This document shows positions 53,271-64,000 of a DNA stretch of 64,000 nt, one piece after another (within the stretch, counting starts at the first letter, position 1; the number at the start of each line of letters is the position of its first letter). Origin of the DNA: Sthenelais limicola (taxonomy: Eukaryota; Annelida; Polychaeta; Phyllodocida; Sigalionidae); assembly GCA_942159475.1 (NCBI GenBank), contig OW804095.1, positions 60,044,773 through 60,108,772 of the forward strand, given 5' to 3'. The notes beneath the pieces were generated by a model. The model worked only from the letters and a program-made list of their open reading frames with translations. It made no database searches and had not been told where the DNA came from. The translations under genes and the position numbers were made by a program.

Positions 53271-55057
53271 TAGGTTTTATATTTACTCCCACGTCGCTAT
53301 GGTTATGTTTACCGTATAATGGCTATGTTTACTGGGGACAGGAAGTCATACCACACGCGTTGAACTGGTGCAAATTACCACATTCTCCCGCCCATACCAA
53401 TAGCATGTGGTACATACATCAACGTGGAGTAAATATCAAGCGTCACGATCAATTTAACGCCTCAGCTCTTCCAGTTGGTGTCTTTGAGTGGCTATAAGTC
53501 AGAACCAAATGAAAATATAAAAAGTTGCGACTTTGGTGCTGACTTTATGAATCCATAACATTAAACGTTGTTATCACAAAAGTTGCCATTAACCATTATA
53601 CTGATACTTACTGATAACTTGACTACTGACAATTTCATAATGGATGCATGAAAATTATTTGATGATATTGATTTTCCCCTTTTTTCGAACCAAAGGTTAC
53701 TGGATATATGATTTGAACTTAGTTATGTTTCATCCAAAGGGGGAACATTCTGTCGTTAGCAGGTGTTTACTCTGAACATAATCACTTCAAACTGGATTTA
53801 ATTGAAGGAGGTAATCACGATAATTATATAACAGTTTTTCCTTCTCAGATCGGATGGTTATACGAATATTGATTGACATTCAAAGTTTGAAAATATTACA
53901 ACAACCTGAAAAAAAATCAAACATCTTCAAATCACTTTAAACTGAGGTTTTACTTGAAGGAGAAAATCAAGGCAAAACAGAACTGGACTGTTTAATCATC
54001 GTATATCTCATTAATCTTAATTGTCGTGATTATGAATCCAACCGGTTGTCAGACTACCGAATAAACCACGATCACCCACTCACCTTTAAAGCTTTCGTCA
54101 ACCACAATGTCATCATGCTCAAAATATGAAGAAGTCCATTTGGTATCACAACTATTTTTACCCACAATAATTTTAGAATAAAGTTAACCCACACACATCC
54201 CCCTCTCACCTCTCTATGAACTTTGAATCAGGGGTAAATATAGGTTCTCACACCTATCTATCACTATTATAATTTATATTCAGAGTCATGCAAAGATGAT
54301 AGAAACTGGAAACTAAAATCGAGACCGAGTCTGTCAGTTCTGACCTCCCCCTTTATGAATTATTATATATTTGCTATCAACACATTCCATGTATAAAAAG
54401 GTGACATGAATATCTTCTGCGCTAAGAATTTGGCATTTTGCATTAACATTATGAAAATGAGAAAGAATGCATGAAAAAACAACTTCTATGAAATTGACAG
54501 GCGATTAAATGGATAACAATGAACACAAAAGGTCAAAGAAAATCAATGAACCATAGGCTATCACTGCCCCTGCGATTTGAGAATGGCCGAGGGCAGGCCC
54601 TTGGGTGACCGCTGTAAGCCTTTATTCTGAAATCAGCCATTCCCTTTTGTTTTCTGCCTGCTTTGTCATTTCATGGCAGTTTTGACCTTTACCAAAGGCT
54701 TATAATATATAACACCTTTATTTCTGCAAAGACATACATGTATATAATACAACCAATTTTACTGCAGAAAAGGCAAAAGTTTTTATACAGATAGGTCTTA
54801 CAGACAGTCTGTGTTGATAACGTTTAAACATTGATGAGAAGTGCAAATATGGATTGTTTTAACATAATATATAATTAGGGATTTTGGGCTTGCGGGGAGC
54901 TGAAGTTTGAGGGTATCTATAGGTGTAGGTTTGGAATACAATCGAGGCGGATAGCCGTCAGTCTACTGCCGTCTATCTCCCCGCAATCTCGCCAGAACGA
55001 TTCTAATCAATATTCGAATAACTTAATATTTGAATCCAACACTTAACAACTATTTTT

Positions 55058-55180
55058 TCGACTGATGGTTAAGATATTGGTCCAGAAACCTAGCGTATAG
55101 ATTTGTGGCCTACACCTTATACCTGGGGGACAAGGTGAATCTGCAGCCGCGCCTGGGTCTGAACTCACTTTTTCTTTTAC
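55058..55180 (+). mobile_element. tRNA(Ser/Leu)-like SINE head
   Basis: GATGGTTAAGATATTGGTCC followed by AGAAACCTAGCG resembles the D-arm and anticodon arm of a class II tRNA. GCGCCTGGGTCTGAACTCAC about 80 nt later resembles a degenerate T-arm. The fold is poor, so this is a SINE fragment rather than a tRNA gene. Confidence 0.35.
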
Positions 55181-56561
55181 TATTTTACAGCGTAAATTAG
55201 ACATTCACAACCTAAATATGAGGCTGTATCCATGCATGATGTCAATAGTCGCACCATATATATATATATGTCCTGACCTTGAAACATCATGAACGTGAAA
55301 TCTCTCATCAGTCTCATCATGACGTGCGTTCTACGCGCGAGTGGATAAGCAAAATTCCGGGTTCGCATGCGGGTGGGCATATTATATACACAATTCTTAG
55401 AAACGACATGGTTTGGTTAGGTACACCTTTATCTAACTGTTTGAGTACAAACTTTGAATAAAAACCACTTGAAGGTCGACCCATACACTTTGCATACCTC
55501 GACAGACTCACACTTTCCTATTTTTTTAAAAATAAAATGAAAAGAAATAACGATTCTCTTCACGGTAGTTGAGTACACTTTTTTGCCTATAAATTCTCCC
55601 TCATGGCATGAACATGTAATTAAATGTACATTAGAATGAGTTCAGGGATATACGTAGCCTATCCTTTAAAATGGTCAAGGCAAATGTAATCTTATCGTAG
55701 AAGATCTTCCTTGTGCTCTAGGTATGTATGACTTCAAGTTTCTAAAAAACTAACTGATATTCCAGCAAGTTTATGTAGATTTCGTAGTATTTATCATATG
55801 TATAGAAACTGGAAGCCGACATCAAGAAATATGTCATGCATCGGCATGATACCTTGCAGAGCAAGTCTTTTATAAATAATCTGGTGTCCTTGGTATATTT
55901 TATATAAAATTTATATCTAATTGTATATATCACCAAAAGGATTAAGGGCGTTATGTGATTTATTTTTCATAAGAAATTGCTTGGTATGCAAAGCCTCTCC
56001 TATATGTCTGTTCTACTACTGCACCAACACGTTCAATAAGGCATGTACACCAAAGGTTGTGATATATCAAACGATGACATTTAGATTAACTTCAGGATCA
56101 CTCAGATAAAAGCTCACTCTTCATACTGAGGATAGTTTTTACGGCTGAATTTTGTTGGAAGGTTATAATGGTTTGGGAGTGAAATAGATTCCAAATTTAT
56201 TCTGAGCCCTCGAGAATTTTTACTTGAAGATTAACATATTTCACTACATGATCACAGAATTATAAGTATTATGCACAATCGTACCATATTTTAGTTCGGG
56301 TGTGGTATGCAAGAATTCCCTGCTGTTTATGATAGTCCATCGCCTTAACCAGGCGTTGGACTTTAATGGCTTTAGTCCCCATTCGTTGGGATATTACTGT
56401 CATTAACAACAAATTATAAATGATTTCGAAGCAAAATGAACCAATGGAAAGCCATAAGTTGTGAGCAGTCGACCGGAACCGGACGTCCAACACTGGTAGG
56501 CTCTGTCTGTGCGCCTACAACACCCCTATCCCAACAAACGGGGGCGATTAGAACCTGACGT

Positions 56562-56652
56562 TGTAGCGGGGCCGGGTGTATGCGTTCTTAGGGACAAACT
56601 GAGGCGGAGCCGAAGTTTGTCCCTAAGAACGCATACACCCGGCCCCCGCTAC
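56562..56652. mobile_element. Hairpin element with arms of about 39 bp
   Basis: Arms 56562-56600 and 56613-56652 are complementary except for one extra G (TGTAGCGGGGCCGGGTGTAT at the outer end) around a 12-nt loop. It is GC-rich compared with its surroundings, suggesting a recently inserted palindromic MITE. Confidence 0.85.
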
Positions 56653-56906
56653 AATGGAAGGATCTAATTGCTTTAGTCTCGCATTGTTGGGATCCTCAGA
56701 CACTTCCCAACCACCAACAATATTGCGAACAGTTGTTATTATTACACATATATTACACATATTACTACAACCTATGTAGCAGACCCGCGGTCACCCACCG
56801 CGGTCACCCATTACGTCACGTCAGCCCACTCTCCCTCCCTCCCTCCCTTACTAAACACGCACCGTGGTCAACAGGCCGAAACGAACACGTATTCCGCGCT
56901 CACCCA

Positions 56907-58530
56907 GTATACTATGGAAGACCTTTTACCCATCAACCGATGTCAAATGTCCGAATCGGATGCCGAAATCCGATGCCCGTACCGAACCGAACCGAACCCC
57001 GAACCCATACCGAACCCTGTATGACAATACACCATTATAAAGCATAGCAAACAACTCTCACCGAAAAGAAACAATTCGGAAAAATTGTCTTTTTTTCGGC
57101 CTCATTTCGGCCTCGGTTCGGTAATCACCGACCTTTATAATTTGCCGAATGATCCGATATACGAACCGAGCCGAATCGATATTTAATAAATTCGGGAGAA
57201 ATTCGGTATAATCTCTCTTTTATTCGGCCGAATTCGGCCGAATTTCATCTGAATTCGGACTAACTTCGGACTAAATTCGGACTTCACATATTGGGCCACT
57301 GTGTCGCCATTTCCCAACAGATTGGAATACTTTAAAAAGCTCTGTAATGCTGACATATTTCCGGTTCGTTTGGTATACAATACAAGTTCATAATTAACAT
57401 GCCTGTACAGACGTTAATTAATAATTTAATATATCTTTTTCATATTGTAAAATATTCACCTTATATAATACATTACTAGCAACGATTGCCAAATGAGGTA
57501 CAGATAATGATTCAATAATTATATGATTTTAGGACAGTCAAATAGATATGTTCAAGTATTTAATACATTTTAAATTTTGGAAAAGGCTCAAATAGTTCTC
57601 GAGTAATGAGCATAATTATTGACATAATTTTAGACATTATTTAGCTGCTGCCATTAGCATTACCATTACTGAATGGTTATTTTGCTCTAACTTTCTTTCT
57701 AGTTGGAATATTTTCACAAACTAAAGAGCGTTATGACCCTTATATCAGACCTATCATTATATAAACTAATTTAAAACACTATGCTTACATTGTTATTATT
57801 TGTTTCGAATTTAAATTCTCATGCATTTGTGTAGAAATATGTACCTTTCCCCTGTGCCCTTACCATCAGAATTCAGGTCACAGTCTCTCCCAAGCTGCCT
57901 TGACCACAATATTCATTATTGGTTATAATGTTTAACCAATCTAAATTTAGTAATATCACAAGGCCTCCTTGGAAGAACAACTGTGTTGAGAGTTGGACCA
58001 TTTTCTCTAATTGGAAAATTGTAAATTGTATTGAGAAATTATAATATATTATTGTGTTGAGAAACAAAAATGCTTATATATATATGTATACTGTATATTA
58101 TGTATACTATATGTTAGTTATATATGGTATGCGGTATATATACATGTATGTATGGATGCTATGTAAATATTGTATGTATATAGTGTATGTATATCATTTA
58201 TGCATATCTTTACGTTTATTTTTATGTATATATATGTTATGTACACAGGTATGTATGTATTATATGTATGTTATATAAGCATAAAAGATTGCCGAATGTA
58301 TCTTTACGTTTATTTTTATGTATATATATGTTATGTACACAGGTATGTATGTATTATATGTATGTTATATAAGCATAACAGATTGCCGAATGCCGAGTTT
58401 TCCGAATTTCGGCCGAATTCGGCCAAAACTCGGCCAAAACTCGGCCGGGTTTCGGCCGAATTTTGGCCGAATTGATCCAATTTGGATAACCGAAGTTCGG
58501 TATATGGGTAAATGGTCTTCCATAGTATAC
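56907..58530. mobile_element. 1.6-kb TIR element with GGCCGAATT subterminal repeats
   Basis: GTATACTATGGAAGACC (56907) is inverted at 58530, the 27-bp TIRs differing at one base. Next to both ends are arrays of short CCGAAC/TTCGGCCGAATT units in opposite orientations (56940-57260 and 58380-58500). The interior is AT-rich with a 94-bp tandem duplication and no recognisable transposase. It is therefore a non-autonomous DNA transposon, with subterminal repeats of the kind that bind a transposase. Confidence 0.8.
58205..58392. repeat. 94-bp tandem duplication
   Basis: Copies 58205-58298 and 58299-58392 differ at one base (ATAAAAGATT versus ATAACAGATT). They are rich in TATG and lie inside the TIR element. 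Confidence 0.92.
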
Positions 58531-58955
58531 CCCCAGATACCAACAATTCGAGACTAAAAACAGAGACCTCAATTCAAACCCCATAGTGTAGGTTAAAAGA
58601 AGCGCACGCAACCCAAATGTCCACACCATATTGTTGGATCTGGGCCAAACATGAAAATTAAGGTATCATCTACTACATAAAAATAGATGTTCTTTTTCAG
58701 GTTCTAGCGTTAATATATAAAAGGAGTGAGATTCATTGTCACGGATAATGGCTGGTTGTAGTTGTGTACTTATAAACTACATGCACTCTTTACATGACCA
58801 TGTATATCTTAAGTGGGTTCGCTATATAGCATGCACTCCCGAGTTCAAGGTGACATAAGTACATTATTTAGAACATATAGGTCACTTTATATACACTAGT
58901 TACTACCACTGACAAGCATACCCTCCTGCTATCGAGTTTAACTGCGTCATAATAT

Positions 58956-59074
58956 GTACAAAAAGGAGACCCGTATCTGAAAGGTGAGTTCTAGGGATTC
59001 CAGTGGGTACAATATTATTGTACCCACTGGAATCCCTAGAACTCACCTTTCAGATACGGGTCTCCTTTTTGTAC
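58956..59074. repeat. 119-bp palindrome with 58-bp perfect arms
   Basis: 58956-59013 and 59017-59074 are exact complements around a 3-nt centre; both tips are GTACAAAAAGGAGACCCG or complement. The right arm continues directly into a LINE-type 3' tail. Confidence 0.93.
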
Positions 59075-59124
59075 ACCTTTCTCGTATAAATAAAAAAATG
59101 CTTTGAATTGAATTGAATTGAATA
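59017..59124 (+). mobile_element. LINE 3' end with (TTGAA)n tail
   Basis: After the palindrome comes TCGTATAAATAAAAAAATGC and TTGAATTGAATTGAATTGAA, the same kind of tail that ends the LINE at 9968. The preceding inverted copy suggests a fold-back product formed during target-primed reverse transcription. Confidence 0.65.
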
Positions 59125-60664
59125 TATCTATCTATTATATATCATATATAGACAGGGGAGATATTAGATAGATAGATATAGATAGATAGATAGGTCTTAA
59201 TTGTACGTAAGCATCGATTACACATGCAAACCCTATAGCGGACAACTTCCTAACTACAGATTTATTGGATTATGCTAATTACAGGGTCTACGCACGCACA
59301 CCAGCTGTTATATTTGATGAAGTCAGAACCGGTGTGTCCTTAGCAGGTCACACACGGTTACCACAAACCTTCTAGTTTCTAGTGTGTACATTCTTCATGG
59401 TTGACTAGTAATTATAGTAATAATCGTAGTACAGTCTTCCCAAGATAAACAAGATTTATCACCGGTGGAGAACCCATAAAAGAGCAATGGTTATGGCCAC
59501 AAAGCTAATACTGCAGACCACTTAATTCTCTGCTTACGTTGCTTAGAATAGACATAATACATGATTATTTAACTGCATGTATGAATCCTAGAAATTCAAG
59601 GTGTAAGAAATGTTCGATTTTTAACCCAGGAATAAAATATTATTCCTCGATCAAGTGAAAGAGGCTCAAGCAATAGTTTTGATATGTTTAGGGATCAATT
59701 GGACGAATCAAACTTCATTTCTTTAGAATGTTCCTTTTGGGATTATAAAAGGCATTATTATAAATCAGTAACTGAAGGTTCATCACTATTGATACGATGA
59801 CCAGCTGGCCGACTGTAATATTATATACTTTAGTATTGTGTTGGTTGCAGTGTATACAGCCTATACGACTAGTTATTTTTAGCACTTTACTTTAGCAGTT
59901 TAAAAAGTTTTAACAATGGCGCCGCAGATCGGGGGGGGGGGCAATTAAAGTATTTTCTACTAATTTAGGCTACTGACTTCCACCCATTAATAAAGGCAGC
60001 AAGTAGATATATGAAGTATTGAACATACATTTTATTGTCATAGTGCGGGTTACAAACTGTTATGACTCTTCAAACAAATCCACTAAATTGGCCCTCGGAC
60101 TTATTCATTATCACAGCCCAGATTGAACAATTGTGCCTGGGCTGGGATCCATAGCTTACTTAGGTTAACTTGCCGTACAAAAACAACTGACATCAAATGC
60201 AGGTTTACAGCCCCACTTTACCAATCTGAGATCACAAGCTACAATAAAAACTAAAAAAGTGAGTAACTAATTTCCAAGAAAGATTTACCTTTTTGTATGG
60301 TACATCTACTGGTACGAATACTTATTGGTAATACTCTAGATCTGTCACAAACACCACTATATTCTGATAGTCTCAATGTATGGCGAATACTTATTTGTGT
60401 GAAGAAATAAATATTGTTCAAAGTGTATAATAGCTACTATTATATGTCTACCATATTTATAAGAGATATGAAGTGAACCCGCCAAAAAACAACATTGCCT
60501 CAAGCAGTTAAAATCTAAATTAAAAGTATTTGCGCAATGATTTATCGTGTATAGCAGAATTTCATCAAGTGAATACCACAACGTGGAAATATACGAATGA
60601 AATAGAAAGTAATCTTATGGTAGCACTGATAGTATTTCAATTCCAAAGCAACAAGGCAAAATGC
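59125..60664. other. Region 3' of the glutamate receptor gene
   Basis: Probably partly 3' UTR of the minus-strand receptor gene. A minus-strand AATAAA (plus TTTATT) lies at 60031-60036. There are GATA-rich repeats near 59160-59190 and an 11-G run near 59930. No other gene was recognised. Confidence 0.5.
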
Positions 60665-60980
60665 TCAAAGTTTACTGGAGTTCACGATTCCAGTGTCAAT
60701 GTTATTTACCGACCCCGACGAGGACTCTTTTGTAAAATTGTTTTTAATAGATAAACTCTTTTTAATGGCTCTCTTCTGGCATATACGGTATCCTATACAT
60801 TCAATTGAAAACACTAGTAGAGCAACAGCTGAGCAAGTTCCACAAATAGCAAATGCACCACTCAATGCAGAAAGATGTGTTGAAATGGAATCAGATTGAG
60901 TGGATGTTGAACAGCCATCAGAAGGCCACCATTTCTGTCGGAGTCGCTCTATTAAACCCGCTTCTTGCATTTTAGATATC
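60665..60980 (-). CDS. Glutamate receptor last exon: end of S2, M4, tail
   Basis: Minus-strand acceptor TTTTTACCAG at 60981. It encodes ISKMQEAGLIERLRQKWWP, the M4 helix and a Ser/Lys-rich cytoplasmic tail ending VNSSKL. Reading upstream of the acceptor would give unrelated residues, so the longer open frame to 61198 is intron. Confidence 0.92.
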
Positions 60981-63577
60981 CTGGTAAAAAGTAAATAATA
61001 GGGACCATTGAAGTTATTTATGTCAGGGTTGATTAAAATTATGGTATTTGAATAAAATCCCAATGATGTTACTCTTATAGCTGAAGTTTCTAATGACCTA
61101 CCATAAGTAAACGTGGAGAGGGAGAGAGGAGTGGAATTGTGGAGGTGAGAGAAAATGAATAATGAAGAAATAGAAAACCCTACAACTATTGTTATCAAAT
61201 AATTTAGAATGTAATGACAGGTTGAAATAATATTCAGTTTTCATGGTTGATAGATTCTATGGGTGGTAAAAGTCTGTGTGATAGTTGCTCTTGAAATGCA
61301 TGAATCACACATGAAGTACGTGGTTGGTATGAATGAATACGAACATATTTTAAATTGATCAATTGAAAATATATCACAAAGCATTACCAACAATTCTATT
61401 CGGAAAGATTCTTACGTGGCAGAAACTGCCTCCCGATAGACTGAATCCTTAGGTACGACAAATGCTAATCCTCCTTTGAAAAATGGTTCTTTGGCAATTA
61501 CGAATGTATCGCATTCACTTTGCATGATATACTTTAATTGTGCTGTGTCCCCCATGAACCCATAGTCACCAGTCGCGTTCACCATTTCCAGAGCTTTATC
61601 ATTGATTCGTGGAAACGGAATGGACTGTTGTAAGGACTGCCATATTTTATCATATACAGAAGGAGGTTGTGAATCCTACAAGGAAAAATATTTATATTTT
61701 CGCTGTTGTTATGATATGTTTCCAAAGATATGAAATAGAAGTAGAAACATCTGTGTACTTTTACATCAATTCACAAGCATACAAGGCGTACAAAATACAT
61801 GTAGTTTGATATCGCTTAGAAAATTGACCTGCTAAGTATATTAAAGATGAAATAAAAGTAGAAAAGTACTTTCTTCTTGACGATGTTATTTTATTTACTT
61901 TCTTCAGTTTAATGGTAAAATCGCTGACCTGCAATTGTCAGTGATGCGAAATTTGTCGGCCAAAAAGGTGCCTTCGTCAAGGATAAAATTGTTTGCGAGT
62001 TGGGACTTATTATGTAGTAGCAAAACATGAAGCACACATGTTGGTACAGTGTTGTTCGGTGTGAATATGTGTAACACCTTTTTTATCTTTATTATTTCAA
62101 TTAAAGGACAATCATATATAATTACATTCAATGTTCAATGTTTTCATACGTTGCCTGATAAATGGCACAAGAATAATAGCAATGATACTGCAATATTAAA
62201 TAAGACTAAATTAGCTTTACAACCATCAAATACCTATATAACTTGATTAAATTAGATATTTAAATCATACGAACTACACACCTTACAAAGGATACATATT
62301 TAATAGAAGTACACTTATTAGCATACAGTATATTAATTAAGTCGATAGTTGTTTAGCAAGATCGATTGTGACGATACCTACATTGAAGAGTTTTGTTAAT
62401 GCAGTTGAGTTCTTTATCAAAGGCTTTATAACCGACTGTTCCGCAAATTCTGTTATAGTTTCTATGTGGGGTATTGGCCTAGGCGCGGTCAGAATTGCTG
62501 CCAGGTTTGCAGTATAATAGGCGGATATCAGAATAGTGAACAACCAAATTATCACCACGAGGGCCCTTGCCGATGTAGATATGGGATATGTAGTCGCAGC
62601 TGTAGATATAAAAAGAACTGAATAACTAGCCGTCGCAAATGCAGTATAAATCTATGCAAACTTAGACATTTTTTGACAGACCTTTCCTTTTAAATCTGAA
62701 ATCTGAAATTTAAATCAAACATGTTGTGACGCTTTTCATTTATATCTACTGGTAGCCTACATAAGGCAAAAAAATAGGTGTGTTTCCGATTTACACCCCC
62801 CTCCCTACCTAGAAAAACCTTCCCCTACTTGATTTTTTTTTACCATATCTTACTGTTTTAGATTTTTTTTACAAAAAAGCTAATAAAAGCAGGAAAACAG
62901 GTTTTCCTAACCCGGAACTGTCAAAAAGCACATTTCCCTTGTTTAAAACAACTATTGTTATGGAATAGACATTTTGTTTAGTTCCTGGGAGGTGGTTTCC
63001 TATATAAAAAAAAGTTACCCCCTACCTAGTTTTCAGCCAGATAAATCGGAAACAACTATTTTTGTAGAAAATCTCATCGGCGCCATACAATATAATAACA
63101 TTGTATTGGAGAATTGGAGTCCTTATAGTGATTTAAATAATGAGGTATTATATCGAATTATTCGTGTTTGGGAAATAGGCTATACAACTAGGAGTGCAAC
63201 TTACATTGGCCCAATATATTAGTGTAGACGAACCAAAAGCTCTCTCGGCTCAACTTTCCTTTTCCTCTACAGCCTTTATATTCATCTTCTTTTGATCTCA
63301 CACCTAGCGGACTATCTTGTGCCAAATTAGCAGCAGTGGCGACCGGTATAGCCAAATTTATTATAACAAGACATAGCCCAAACGTAACAATAAACACAAT
63401 AGAGTAAACCCAAACCATGAAATGGAAAGGGTCGAATATCTTCTCTAGTGGAGAAGCATCCCCTTTTGGCTTCTTCATGAGAATACTCGAGTCACCTTCC
63501 ATGAAAACAGATGTAAAATCGACAACTGCAGACCTCTCCATCGTAATTGTGATCGGTCCAGCGATCATGTGCGCTTT
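60665..63577 (-). CDS. Divergent ionotropic glutamate receptor, 5'-partial, last four exons
   Basis: Exons on the minus strand: 63577-63205, 62599-62382, 61675-61416, 60980-60665; phases agree and give 388 residues to a TGA. In order: end of S1 with IAGPITITMERSAVVDFTS (ligand-binding Arg kept) and ILMKKPKGD; M1 within FMVWVYSIVFIVTFGLCLVI; pore loop FVYTNILGQ then SATTYPIS; M3 in LISAYYTANLAAILT (canonical SYTANLAAF changed); S2 with NSTALTKLF, MGDTAQLKY, KEPFFKGGLAFVV and RLRQKWWPSDGC; M4 in SGAFAICGTCSAVALLVF; a short basic tail. It is a ligand-gated cation channel subunit of the plasma membrane. The Asp in MGDT, where AMPA/kainate receptors have Glu, recalls NMDA-type receptors. The class is uncertain. 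The N-terminal domain and most of S1 lie beyond 64000. Confidence 0.92.
61416..61675 (-). CDS. Glutamate receptor exon: main part of S2
   Basis: Minus-strand acceptor TTCCTTGTAG and donor AC|GTAAG. It encodes PPSVYDKIWQSLQ, ALEMVNATGDYGFMGDTAQ, ECDTFVIAKEPFFKGGLAFV and PKDSVYREAVSA, the lower lobe of the ligand-binding domain. Confidence 0.93.
62382..62599 (-). CDS. Glutamate receptor exon: pore exit, M3, start of S2
   Basis: Minus-strand acceptor TATATCTACAG, donor AAT|GTAGGT. It encodes YPISTSARALVVIIWLF, the gating motif AYYTANLAAILT and NSTALTKLFN. Continuing past the donor would stop 15 codons later. Confidence 0.93.
62782..63053 (-). mobile_element. 272-bp MITE in a glutamate receptor intron
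   Basis: GTTTCCGATTTA at 62782-62793 is exactly inverted at 63042-63053. The body resembles the reverse complement of 25018-25297. No coding capacity. Confidence 0.75.
63205..63577 (-). CDS. Glutamate receptor exon: end of S1, M1, pore helix
   Basis: Minus-strand acceptor CTTTTTTTTCAG and donor CCAAT|GTAAGT, phase 1 at the end. It encodes KAHMIAGPITITMERS, the M1 helix, a charged M1-M2 linker with KGCRGKGKLSRE and the pore helix SFWFVYTNILGQ. Confidence 0.93.
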
Positions 63578-64000
63578 CTGAAAAAAAAGAATGGTATGCA
63601 CACTACCCTCATTTTAGATATAAACATGGAATTTGTTACCGTTGTCAATGTGTTTAGGATTAGGAACCAACTATTTATCTTTGCACCAATGCAAGCTCAC
63701 ATTTCACAAGTAAAAGGGCTATACAGTCCATGTAGTCCATTAAAGCCGATTCTCATGCGATTCTCACGTAATTTAGTGCAAAATTAAATTTTTGCGGCGC
63801 AAAATCGCATGGGAATCGGCTTAGTGGACTAGACCCTTACTTGTTAAATCTTGTTATGGTAAAAGTAATTATGTATTGTTGAAAAATGCAAGGTGTTCAA
63901 TTGATTATCTCTTTATTCATTGGATTCTATATCGGAACCATATATACCCTTTCCAGTATTAGTCCCATTTCTCCATTCCATATGTTTGCGGAAACCTCAA
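63578..64000 (-). other. Glutamate receptor intron at the window edge
   Basis: No further upstream exon was recognised before the window ends. The interval holds a palindromic MITE at 63707-63843. Confidence 0.6.
63707..63843. mobile_element. Palindromic MITE of about 137 bp
   Basis: Left arm 63707-63762 and right arm 63803-63843 are imperfect inverted copies (CAAGTAAAAGGG at the left tip and AGCCGATTCTCATGCGATT facing AATCGCATGGGAATCGGCT). The left arm carries an extra short duplication of AGTCCAT. Confidence 0.75.

Larger units (their letters stand above)
51152..56560. other. Spacer after the glycosyltransferase gene
   Basis: No gene was recognised. It holds a LINE 3' end-like segment near 52490-52560 (minus), a poly-C tract (52588-52600), and two tRNA-like fragments (53210-53270 and 55058-55180). 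Remaining sequence is AT-rich and unassigned. Confidence 0.55.

Noticed and set aside
60981..61198. Upstream extension of the last glutamate-receptor open frame
   Set aside because: A good acceptor at 60981 joins to the S2 exon with the expected family sequence, so the extension is intron.

Overview
This is animal nuclear DNA. It is AT-rich, the genes are split by GT-AG introns (one GC-AG), and the introns and spacers are crowded with LINEs, tRNA-derived SINEs, a tyrosine-recombinase retrotransposon and many small inverted-repeat elements. The gene set (single-pass receptor guanylyl cyclase, GT31 glycosyltransferase, divergent ionotropic glutamate receptor) together with an Ngaro-like element fits a marine invertebrate, perhaps an echinoderm or another invertebrate deuterostome. 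Species and phylum cannot be fixed from the window.

Layout. (1) 6023-36939, + strand: the 3' part of a receptor guanylyl cyclase, rebuilt here as 15 exons with consistent splice phases (2478 nt, 825 residues). It runs from the end of the ectodomain through membrane segment, kinase-homology domain, dimerisation helix, cyclase domain and a long Ser-rich tail. The ectodomain lies upstream of the window. (2) The 13.4-kb intron 7026-20421 holds a fold-back element, a LINE remnant carrying a second fold-back element, and a structurally complete Ngaro-like retrotransposon (14147-19659, - strand) with identical split direct repeats and open gag, RT-RNase H and tyrosine-recombinase frames. (3) Other introns hold a SINE, MITEs and a 2-kb TIR element. 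(4) 36940-42100: 3' UTR, a 183-bp MITE, a decayed LINE and an orphan TATA-box promoter candidate. (5) 42867-46063, +: a four-exon gene with a DUF7869-type domain and an Arg-Gly/Ser-Glu-rich tail reached only by a -1 frame change at a G7 run. Terminus-like inverted motifs at about 42107 and 49217 suggest a roughly 7.1-kb mobile element. (6) 49817-51151, +: an uninterrupted GT31 beta-1,3-glycosyltransferase-like gene whose DxD motif is altered. (7) 51152-60664: spacer with a SINE, a 1.6-kb TIR element, a near-perfect 119-bp palindrome and a LINE tail. (8) 60665-63577, -: the last four exons of a divergent ionotropic glutamate receptor; its N-terminal half lies beyond the right edge.

The three host genes are unrelated neighbours: two receptors at the ends and a Golgi-type enzyme between them. 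The strongest leads are the putative DUF7869 transposon with its possible frameshifted tail, the intact Ngaro-like element whose gag and pol are separated by one in-frame UAG, the altered GT31 active site and the unusual glutamate-receptor pore and ligand-site residues.
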